DNA from: Stichopus chloronotus
Taxonomy: Eukaryota > Echinodermata > Holothuroidea > Aspidochirotida > Stichopodidae
Reading direction: 5' to 3'
Assembly (NCBI GenBank): GCA_021234535.1
Contig: CM037830.1
Coordinates: 14,687,116-14,751,115, forward strand
DNA: 64,000 bases
Shown: positions 48,764-60,800 of the stretch, piece by piece
How positions within the stretch are numbered: position 1 is the first letter of the stretch
How the letters are laid out: every line of letters begins with the position of its first letter
The notes under the pieces: generated by a model
Told to the model about the DNA's origin: nothing
Database searches by the model: none
The model's input: only the letters and a program-made list of their open reading frames with translations
Program-made: the position numbers and the translations under genes

Positions 48764-48815
48764 ATGGCTCGTTTCATATTTTCGATATGGTTAACATCTT
48801 TGCTTGTGTATCGAT
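48764..48815 (+). CDS. Gene B exon 1 (signal peptide)
   Basis: Encodes MARFIFSIWLTSLLVYR and one base of a split codon, donor GTAAGT. Same length and phase as gene A exon 1. An in-frame ATG at 48704 would add 20 residues before the hydrophobic leader; the internal Met is preferred. Confidence 0.8.
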
Positions 48816-51800
48816 GTAAGTATACCTTACCTTGCCATACCTTATTGCAGTTTGTAAACGGTGCTTGGAGCTGTAAGATGCTACTGTAATTGCATTTCCG
48901 GTGGGGTCAACGAATTATAACATGGTGGAAACTAATATTGGGATAAAGGTCCTACGAGAGGGAGGGGGGTTGCAGCTCTAAGGGGGGCTTCGTTTTTTGT
49001 TGTATGGCCTCGTTCTACCACCCTTACAAATCGAATCCAAATACAACTGATCACTAGATCGAAGAAAACTACGCTTTTTGGAACACCTGTGCCACTGGTT
49101 TAAGTACATTGTGATATGAGAAACACGTATTTGATTCCTTGCCAAATTATGATGGCGTGTGTGTGGATGCGTGGGTGTACGTGTGTGAGACGCCTTGGCT
49201 TGTAAACACGGTATCTCAAAAGGGGAGAAAGTGAAGTTCAGATTTGGTGTGTAGGTACTTTATTGTGAGTAGATGATCCCTATATAGGTCAATGGTCATT
49301 TGAGGCCACCAGAGAAGAAAGTCTGAAAACATTTGACGGAGGATATCTCATCCACCGAAAGTTGCGGTAATTTCAAACTGTAGGCATTGTTTGCTCTTGA
49401 TTAGCAGATAATCATTGGCAGTTTGTATGATGGTCAAAGGTCACATGTGGTCAGCAAAAATCATAGTTTGGAAACTTCGTATACATGGGTATCTCGAGAA
49501 GAATAATTGATTCTTCTGGAGATGTAATAAATGATCATGATGTAATGAAAGATTTTATTTCAAAACTGGTGTGTTCCAATTTGGACTTTCCTGTTTAAGT
49601 AGTGAATTAGCTTTATAATTTTCTACAATTTGCTACAATATAGCAAATACAAATAGCTACAATTTACATCAAAATACATCATAAATTGATCATTTTACAA
49701 ACAAATATGACTACGGATACGCCACGTTTGCAAATGGGTGACGTACAGTATAATTTCCTTTGTTTAATTAACGTTTATTTCGAGGATAAGTAAGAATTAC
49801 ATACACCCGTATTGGTTTATGTTAGAAACTTGTATTGTCTTCATTAAAAATACTGATATCACTTACCAATGTGAAACCCATTATTAATCAAAAACCGATG
49901 GTTTCAAGGATTACAATATGTTTCACCGTACATGAGATTCTAATAGGCCTACAGCTGATGGAGGCAAATTAATCGAAGGCTGCAGCTTCAATTGTTGGAA
50001 TTACAAGGCTCGTGATTTGCATGCTATCACAATTTTCAGTTTTACTACGCCAGTATTAGACCTTCTTTAAACGGTAGGCTACCTGATGATACCGTAGCTC
50101 AAATTAGTCAAAATGTTTAACCTTCCAATGACAGAAACCTTCAAATAACACCCCTCTACTTGTGCTTCTCGAACAGACCCGGGCAAATTTATTACTTAAG
50201 CATAACTTACACTAACGTTAAGTTTGATAGCCAACCAGTGATCAGTTTATCCTATATAGGCTAGCCTATCTGATATCGCAAAATGACCCAATGGCAATGT
50301 CGTGAACAGCATGTGGTCCTAATGAAAATAATTACCGACCGTCGCCTAGGTCTGTAGTAACTTTTTACCTAAACTTTATTTTTCTGTACCCACATTTTGG
50401 AATTAGGTAATCCTGCAAGAGTACTGCTTAAGTAACCAAATTACTGAAGACCTTACGCAACATAGTAATTTGTAGGATTACTGCCCGTGTGTACGTAAAA
50501 GTTAGGTGTATCTTACTCGATGCACAGAGTCTATGCAGGTTACATATGCGTACTCTACTGCATGTTGGTATGATCGACACGGCGTTGTCGATTGTCTTTC
50601 AGTCTTTTACTGATCACGTCACGCAAGTAGCTGTATCCATCCACCGCACTCGTACCAAAAATTCAAAATCGAATACCAGTATTTGTTGATTTGTCTATAT
50701 TTGTAATCATTATATTGAACTAAATTTGCGACACAAATTTCAAGAGTTCATCGGAAATGATTAGTGATATCTGTTGAGAAATCTATGGTCTTTGTTTTCA
50801 CGGCGTACGAGGCTAGGGAGTGATTAAAACTTAGCACACTCAAAACAAAGGCTTAACATAAGAAATTCGCAAAAGGAGAGTATGGCTGCATTAGATTACG
50901 ATATGATATCGTAATCCAAAAAATGAGAGACGATAAGTAAAAGGGACAATAAAAGAAATTTAAATTGAACAGCTGCACGTCAGCATCATCAGTTTTGCTG
51001 GCACCTTCATCCAACACTTTAAAGGCAATACATTAAATACGATAGAAGGCAGAAACACAAAATCCAACAAATTGTCAACAGAGTTCCACTCTGTAACTTC
51101 TAAATGAACCCAACTTATTTCTAAATGAAGCCAACTCATTTCTAGATATATCATTTGGATTTTAAACCCAGTGGTGACAGGCCCGTATCCAGGGGAGGTT
51201 CAGGGCGTTCGGACGATAAGATCTGGAGTTCCGCTCAGCCTATGATAGTAGGCCTACTGTGCGTTAGCAACGTATATAATGAGTTTTATTTTGTAGGTCA
51301 TAATTGTCGGGTAAAATGTTCCACTTGTGGTAAAATCGACTCCCCCCCCCCCCCACTGAAAAAGCTGCATACGGGCCTGGGTGAAATCATTGTGCTTACC
51401 TCTGTAAGGCCAGAGTAATATTGAACGCCAACACATCTGTTTGTTCGACTGGCTCGCTTGTTGATATCCTTGTAGGTATTGATTCGGTATCCGCTAGTTA
51501 ATTCCCACCAATCTACATATGTTCAAAAGTGTATAAAGGCTCACGCATGAGACCTCAAATAAACGAGAAACATTATACCACATACTCATGAATACTATAT
51601 CTGAGTGACCTCAACATAAGGAAATTTAAAAAATATTAGTGATTTCTTCTGCCTACTGTTTACTTTTTGACTGAAATTGTCATTTGTAAATGATTTTTTC
51701 TTCCCCAAAATCTGTGGCAAAGATATGTCTACACCAGATTTGGAAGAAAAAAGGGCAAGAGACAAAAGATACGTACATTATATGTCACAACTACCATCCC

Positions 51801-54800
51801 CTTTTAATATGTACAGTACCGGCTTATTTCACTGCCTTTATACTGCAAGGCACGAAATGCGGATAAAGATAGCATTCCATTATTTTATAGGTCTCGAATA
51901 ACATCTTAAATTCTATGACATGCTTTCGTTGATGGGAGGGGGATTGGGTTAGGGGGGGTTGCAGACATAAGATTGTAATTGGTGTCAAGGATTTGGAGGG
52001 ATACAGTCATTGATTGTGGACTACTTGTTATTTCGAAGCAGCGAATATCGCCACTGTAGTCCCCTTTCCCCTCCCCCCAAAAGAAAAATACATGGAGTAA
52101 CCGTGGTGTTTGGAATGTGCAAATATCAAGTTAACTGATTTAAGTTTGCAAGGTGAAGTCTTTTTTTTTTCCTCCGTATATTTCATAAATCGGTGTTCAA
52201 CAATAGTTGAAATTAAAAATAGTGTTTTTGCCATATATACAATATTTACAAACATGGTAGACTTTTAAGCTTAAATCATTCAATAACTCTGATTCAGACA
52301 TTCAAGAATGTGAAGAGTATATGCAGTACATATTACTGTGATTAAGGTGATGGAAGAAATGAAAGCAAGTATAGGAATACTGTTTGCAGAAATGTCATAA
52401 TGCATTAAGAGAAATAAGTCTACTGTTAACAAACGAGTAATTAAAAATTCTAGCGGAATCAATCTGGACAAACAGCAAAGCAGACTGTAATTCAGTGTAT
52501 TTTACTTTACGCTTCGTATTTCTTTTAATTCGAAGATTGTTGTATAGTTCTATGCTTAAGGCAAATTCGAATTTGAAGAAAAAATCGTTAACGCTTGGGT
52601 TGCGTTCACTTCTTTTACACTCGTAAACATAATACTTCAAATGAAAAATTAAAAAGTCGTATGGATGGCTAGGTCCTTTACTATAACCAAAGAATATACT
52701 TTTTGAGAAGAAGAACTGTTTCCTTAAGAAACGCCATTCGACGTCTAAAATAAAATTCGCAACAATACTGCATTCCCAAAATAAATGTTCCAAGCTTTCT
52801 GTTTCGATAAGGCAAAAGGAGCAGAGATCAGACTCACATTTTCACATAGATTTTAAAAGTTTGTTTGCGGCAATTAATCTGTGTAGGAATTTCAATTGGA
52901 AATATTGAAGTTTGACTTCAGACACTGTATTAACTGGCCTAGTGAAAATCTTACGCCATTCCTTGTCTGTAAAAGTAATTAAATTATCCTGCCACTTTTT
53001 TCTCGATGTAGGTGTAACAGATACACGACTTAACTGGTGATTATATGTAAACTTACTTATGGAGATATCGTTAAGTGCTCTATTAAAGAAATCACTGTGG
53101 GGATCAAAGTAGTCCATTCTAACACAACTAGACCTCTTCCATGATTGAGGGACAGCTAGAATTAATTCCAAATACAAAGTAAATGGAAATGACCCTGTTT
53201 GAAATTTATGCTTAAATTGTTCAAAAGTTAGCGGTACATTATTCTGGTAAAAAAAATCACTAACATAAGTAACATTTTTCTCAAAGAGATGTTTATGAAA
53301 TACAGTGCCACCATTGATACGAATAAAATGATTGTTCCAAATGATTTGTGAGCCATAATTTTCACGTGGCACAGTAAAGATAATGTTACTCGATGCCTGA
53401 ACAACTTCCTTGATGAACGTATTCTTAATATGATCGACATCATTACTTTTATAATTGCAACGGAAGATAAATTCTTTCCCAAATGGCTGAAGGTATAAAT
53501 CAAAGAATAATTTCCACACACCATTACAATCATTACAATAACGTTTAATCCACGTACTCTTAAGGCTGTTAATAAAACTGGGAACATGAGTGACTTTGAG
53601 ACCACCATTCTGAACTGTATTAATTATAACTGAACGTTTTATTTTATCAGGGTTACCGTTCCAAATGAAATTAAAAATAACCTGCTCAAGTTCCCTTATA
53701 AAATAATTGGGCGGATTTGGTAAAAACTGGAATAAGTACACCAGCTGAGAAAGTGCAAATGTTTTTACAATAACGTTGCGCCCAATCGGTGTCAAGTCCC
53801 TCGAGGACCATGATCTCAAACAGCTTTTCAGTCTGGAAAGTTTAGTCATGTAGTTCAGGGAAAATAAATCTTCGTTATTATGAGTGAAAAAAATGCCAAG
53901 AGTTTGAACCGGTCCATGTGTAATACTAATGTTAAAATCATGCATCGCAAAAGGAATAGAAGTAACGTATGGTCCTAAAGGGAATAAGTTGGATTTTGTC
54001 AGATTGATAGATAAACCAGAAGCTGCCTTTAAATTAGCAAAGACGCTGATGGTCTCAACAATGGAGTTCCTACTTCCGTCGAGAAATATGGTGGTATCGT
54101 CAGCGTATTGCATTATTTTTACTTCATGATTACTTATATTAATACCCCTAATGTTATAATTTCCATGGAATTTTAGCGCCAGCATCTCAGCAACTAGAAT
54201 AAACAGATACGGACTGAGAGGGCAACCTTGACGGACTCCTCTTTGCAAAGCAATAAAACCAGTGGAGTAACCATTATTACAAATACAGGTACTGCTGTTA
54301 GGATAAAAAACCTTAATCCACGTCTTAAAACTTAATCCAAAGTTAAAGTAAGACAGAGTTCTATGAATAAAAGCCCATTCAATTTTATCAAAGGCTTTTT
54401 CAAAGTCAACCAGGAAGATAAAGCCAGGTATTTTATAACAATTGGAGTAATCAATTAGATCTAAAAGAAACCTTATGTTTTCACCAATGAATCTGTTTTT
54501 TAGGAAACCAGTTTGATGACATCCGATCAAGTCTTGAATGACTTACTTCAACCGTGAGGTTATGGCTTTTGCACCAATTTTGTATTCAGTATTCAGCGGC
54601 GTGATTGGCCTGTAATTTTGTAAAAGAGTCCTTATTTGGTTTTAAGAGTAAAGTCACGATGCCTCTAGTCTGCTCAGATGAGAGCTCACCATTGCTACAG
54701 CCATAATTTAAGGAATCTACCAAAACATTTCCAAACATACGCCAAAACGTTTTATAAAAGTTAACAGAGAGACCGTCAGAACCGGGAGATTTGTCATTTT

Positions 54801-57800
54801 TCATAGAAGTAAGAGCTTGGTAACATTCATCGAGGGTCAGTGCCCCATCACAAGATACTAAGTCAGCAGTGTGAACATTTTGGTCAGGGAGACCGATAAA
54901 GAAAGGTTCGGGGTTACAGCTTGCAGAACTGTAAAGTGTATGGTAATAATTCCTGATTTCCTTAAGGATCCCATCATTAGTGGTGACAACGTCATCACAG
55001 CTTAGTCTAAGATTACGAATCACATTCACTGCCTTGTTTCTTTTTTCTAAGTTAAGGAAATATCTCGTACTCTTTTCGCCCTCTTCGACCCACCTTGCTC
55101 TGGACCTTATGATGGTACCTTGTAATTTATAATTGTAGTAATACAAAAGCTCATTTTGAGCTGTCCTGAGCTTATCTCTGTTTTCAGAAGAATCATCGTT
55201 ATACAAATCTTGCTCAAGCTGTGCAATTCTATTAGTAAGTTCCTGTTCCTTAGCCCTCCTTTCCCTTGCTCTGTCTTTTGAATATTTCATAGTACTATTA
55301 CGAATACTATACTTTAGCAATTCCCATCTAACTGAGGGATTGCTTAAATTATTCTTCATTAATTCATTACGAATAAGATCGTTAATGAGGGCAATATAGT
55401 TTAGGTCACTTAAGAGATAGTTGTTGATCTTCCAAAAACCAGGTCCTCTTTTCACCGGATATGTAGCGAGGTTTAAAGAAACCACCGAGTGGTCTGACTG
55501 AATGACTGGTGTGAAATTAATATCGCTAACTGCATGAGCAACATGCCTAGAGGTAAGAAAATAGTCGAGTCTGCAGTGTATTCCAGATGAAACGTTAGAA
55601 CTCCAAGTATAATTTTTGTAAAAGGATATTTTTCCCTACGTATGTCCGTTAAGTCGTGAGTGGTCATTAAATCTAAACAAGCATCCCTTGCCTTAAAATT
55701 CGTTCTGGGATTTCCCCCTATTTTGTTTTATTTTTGCAAGGTGAAGTCTTATTTTCCCACAAACCGTCACTAATTTTTATAATATCCTCTCTTCTTCACA
55801 TGTCTTTAACAGTTAATTTGTAAACCATTATACTTTGCAATACAGTTCGGAATAAAGCATTTCCAGCCTAGGGGAATTCATTCAAAAGAGCACTAAATGT
55901 TCTCCGCCTTCGCATTGTGAACGTAAAGGTTGCGGGACTTACCCCTTTATACAAACACACACCCACACACACCATCAATACACCAACAAAAGGGAACAGT
56001 GTTCTCTTGGTTCTGTATGTTTGAATAAATTGTCGATATACACCTTTATATGTACACTTTTTTGTTACGTGTCTTCTAAAACATGAAAATGTTTGCTCTC
56101 CTTTGGTTTTTCACTGTCAATTTCAAGCCGTTTTTAACAAGTCTGTCCCAAAAGGACTTGCATTATACAACTAAAAGCCATTTACGGTTGTTGTGCTTGC
56201 TTATGTGGCCATTGGCTTAGCAAGAGAGGGGACCAGACGGCTCATAGCACCGAGTCCAATTCAGCAAAATACACCAACCTGCTATAAGCGTTGCCCATAT
56301 ACAATTGAAGGAACCTCAAATCAAGAGACGTGTGTACGTCCCTATCGTTTGCAAATCGATTGATTGATTCATTTGTTTATTTAATCATTTATTTTTTAAT
56401 AAAAACAATTAACCTAAATAATGATAAATCTTACACTAAATTGCTTTTTGGAGTATTGTAGATATTTTAATATTCAAACTTTATTTCAAAATTCCAAACA
56501 TCACGCCCCTTCCTCAGATCGGCGATCAAGCTCTGCATTTAGCCCCGTCACTCTTAACCGCAGACAAACAAACCTACCAAAAGAAAAAGAGAAGAAAAGT
56601 ATGGGTTGGAAAATGCTATTTCTAGGCATGTTAGACGTGCCCAAACAAACAGTTTTGAAGTTTTCATTGCTCTTCAACGGCAATGGTGATGCTCTGTGTC
56701 ACATCTATTTGGCACCACACCCCAGGATTCTTGCAAATAGCTTTCGGTGATGCTCGGTAAGAAGAACACTTAAATTACATCTTGTTTTCAATGTATTTAA
56801 GTTACTCATAGCATATAAAGTACTTTCGGTTGACTGCGAAGCTTCACTTTACAAACTTAAACTCATTATTAGTGTAGTACTTTCTTCATAAAGAAAAAAC
56901 TAATGTAGTACGTTCTACGCAAAAAGGAAATAATTAACCTTTCACTTCAAATTACCTTTTCATTTCCAATGACCAGAGAAAAATATGCAATTCCGTCAGG
57001 CTAACAAAGAATACAGTTCATATAGCAAAAACATAGCTCATCTGATCGTTTGACAAAATGATTTCCTACGAATTACAGCAGATTTGTTCCTATCCAATTG
57101 TGCCGTTGATTTAACAACCGTATTTTACTTTACATATCCATGGATCGAACCTCTACACTGTACAGCAAATTTCGTTACACCTTCTCCCGAGTTAATGTGA
57201 GTAGTACAAACTACACAGCGCCTAACGCTTGATAGTGCATTATTTCAAACTCAAGGCGGTTAACTTTGGCCCCCTTATGCCCTTTTCCCGTCAACACACA
57301 CACACGTGTCAGCCGTTCGCTACGATAACGGATAACGTATCTGTCCGAAAACACCATGCCAGATCGCTTTATTCAACTAGCCTAAAATATGCAATTACAT
57401 ATCTTTAATCCGGTACGTACAAGTACATGCAATGTTTACAGAAGTGAACTCAATACAGAAGTGAACTCAACGCCAGCTTTTGAAGGTGAACTCGTACATA
57501 ACACACTTTGCGGAGATAGTAGATGCAGACGACCTTAAGATTCATTGATCGGACCGATCTTAAGATATTTTTAAAGGCATGCATCGGCATCCGCTAGCAT
57601 TTTAATAAGTGGAAACATTCGGGATAAAAGCAATCTAGATTACTAGAAAAATTACTAAATTTTTCTAGTTTGAGAAATTGTATACATGAGATCTATATTT
57701 CAAGTTCTAAAGTATTTCCAGAATTGTGCAGCGTGGAACGAAGTGTTTCTATATCTTTGAATGTTATTGAATGTGCAAACTATAGTCACACATTTCACTT

Positions 57801-60800
57801 TTCATTCTTATTTTTGTTCTATAGTTTCTCTTTTGATCACATTAATGATTGTTACCCAAGACCCATGGAAACATGCCGTAACCCCTGTTCAGTGTGTACC
57901 CCAAGCCGTCAAAAGTTGCAGTGTATGCGTAGTCCTTTGCCGGGTCAGTTAATTAGTCATATGTGCACCCCCCCCCCTCTCAAATTTCAACTTGGAATGA
58001 TGCACCTAACCATTTGAAATAAGAGGGAAAATCGTAGAAACTCAGACACTGGACACTAATCTAATAACCTTCATGAAATGGTTGATTACATCGTTTTTAC
58101 TGCTGACTCTCCTCAGGTGAAAGTGTTATCAGCATCGAAGACCATCGTAGTCTCCATTCAACACTTATGGCAGAGTCCTACGATCCACTTTTAAGGCCCG
58201 CAAATGACACATCGCGTCCCGTGAAAGTTGGATTAAGGTTCACTCCAACTATTGCAATACTGGTATGTATCGATATATTTTGAAACCTGAAATTTTGATT
58301 CACCTATAAGGTATACGTCTTCAAAAACTTATCGTTAATTATTTTCGCTCGACTTACTCATGGCACTGGTATTTATCGTTATTATGGCTTATGTGTTTGT
58401 TTTCGTACACAGAAATCAGTGGCAGCGTAAAATGAGATAAAATGAAATGACAACCATCTTTAATAGCGAGAGTATGAACATTTAACAGACGCATTGCCAA
58501 ACTTTAGGTGTGAATTAAGATACGGCTGCTTTTAAACCTCTAGGTATTATGTAACATCATAGTTGATCATTTCATTTTTCCTCACAGAATGAAGTGAGCC
58601 AAGAGCTGGAGCTGAGGGGCATGCTGAAAATGGTAAAAAAAAATAGATTTTTAAATGGGTAACTGATGTTAGATGTTCACATCATTATATCAATTTGAGA
58701 GCATCCTTTACCAGATGTTCTTTTATATATGTCGTACTTGTAAGATGTTGAAACACACAAGCAAAAACATATTTTATAGGAAAGCATGTGTGAGGAAATT
58801 TTTCCAAAAAGCTGAAGCTAAGTCTAAGCAATTACAAGAGTCTCTCAGACTTGATTCTATTCTTCTCAGAGCTGGGAAGACTTCCGCTTACAATGGGACC
58901 CTAGTAATCACAATGGTATCAACATCACGGACATTCCGATCAAGAGACAGGATGATACAAAGATATGGATACCGGAATTAGTGTTGAATGAGAGGTAAGA
59001 AACTAATTTCCATATTTGTCGTTATGGAGCGGCTTAAAAGTCTTCTTCAGCTATCAATAAATGATTACACTTGTTGAATACGTCATTAATTTACGTTGTA
59101 AAATGTAAGCAGAACTATTTGTAGACTTGCTTTGAAATTTTCAACACAAGACTACTCGTAGAATAAAACCATCTTGAAAGCCTCCTAATCTTTAAAGCAA
59201 TTAGAACAGAAAACAAAATGAAAAGGAAAGAAAAGAATGAAAACACATTAATGTAAGCGACACAAAGTGAATGTCATTCATTTTTGTATGATTTGTAAGT
59301 TTAATGAAAATAGGAAAATGATACAAATAATTTCCTTTGCAGTCTTGAGACGAACTTTCGCAGCTTTCAACCCGAGAGCTATATGGCTAGAGTAGACTCC
59401 AGTGGTCTTATCCAATGGTTTACATGGGCATCAACCAAGTCATTTTGTCTGGTAGATGTTTCCAATTATCCTTTTGACCGACAGACGTGTGTGCTTACAT
59501 TTACAACATGGGTGCATCAAACAGATAAGGTAAGAAGTATATTGTGCATATAACAGCAAACAGATTATTATGTGTGTATACAATATCGCACAATATGTAT
59601 GATTTTCAGCCTAAGAGAAAGGTGAAATAATTAATAAAAAAAAATCATAATAACAATTACAAACTTAGTGAGATTTTTGAGAATGGATCTTTTCCTAGTC
59701 TGAAAGAGTTGCCTAATTTAAATTGCATTGGGGTTAAGAAAAATGAAAAAAGAAAAAATGGGGTTAAGAAAAAAAGGTTTAAGAAAATTTTCCTTTCCTT
59801 CTGAAACCTATAACATTCACATAAGTAATGAAATTCATCCCCTAGTTTCTCGGTACTACAATAATGACAAATTCTTTCGTTAAAAGTGATGTTGAGGAAT
59901 CTTCCAGTGACAACAGGGAGTTTGTGATTGGCACATCGGAACTTGTACAAATTTATACGGTCTTTAATAGATAAGCAAACAAGATATCTTTCTAGTTCTA
60001 ATGTTGTCTTAAAAATACGATAGTTCTTGCAATGAGAGTTACTGAACACTTCTGAGAGCCAATCTTGCTCATAGATGTCAGAGAGTCTCCTGTTAACTGA
60101 AATTTTAAGCCAATTAATGTCTGTACGATTTTCCTTGTTATTAGTTGCAAGATTCCAAACATACGACATACCAGAATAATCAAGAATACTTTTAACCTTT
60201 ATGATCCATCCAGAACTATAAATACCTTTCTCATGCAGGGTTCTTAAGAGATTGTACAAAGTGTATGAACGCTTATATTTACTACCGTTAACAATTCATG
60301 CCCCAAAAGTGACCATTCTTACTTCAATTGTCTTACTTTACCTGTGTCTACCCAATTCCCGGTATACCATGCCATTGGCAGTATAATTATTAACTTAACA
60401 ATATAACTTAAGTGCATCTAATGCAAGTTGTAGATCAAGATCATTTTCAGCCAGCACAATAGTATCATCAGCATACAAGAAACAGAAAAGTCTAAAAAAC
60501 ACTTCAACAGCATTATTACTTAAGTGGCAATTCACAGATTCTGAGAGCTTGGTTAAGCCTTGGTAATATTTGCTGATGAATAATTCAAAGTCATTTTAAT
60601 ACAGGGCAAAGAGAACTGGGGAAAGGCTTTCACCCTGTCTGACCCCAACATTACAAAAGAAATAATCAGACTGCTGATCGTTGTTCTGAACAAACGACTT
60701 TGCGTTTTGATATAAGTTACGAATGACGTTCAGAACTTTACCATTAATACCATAAGAAATTAGATTGAGACATATTGACGCTTGATTAACTAAATCAAAA

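Larger units (their letters stand above)
48816..58116 (+). other. Gene B intron 1
   Basis: A 9.3-kb intron. It contains a composite repeat (49136-49500), a hAT-like MITE (51178-51379) and a Tx1-like LINE (52163-55732). The rest, notably 49870-51170 and 55750-58116, holds no gene I recognise; C-runs occur near 51344 and 57970. Confidence 0.7.

Noticed and set aside
58673..58981. 102-codon frame as a separate small gene
   Set aside because: It reads through an intron into exon 4 of gene B in the wrong frame; the splice sites and paralog alignment explain the region.
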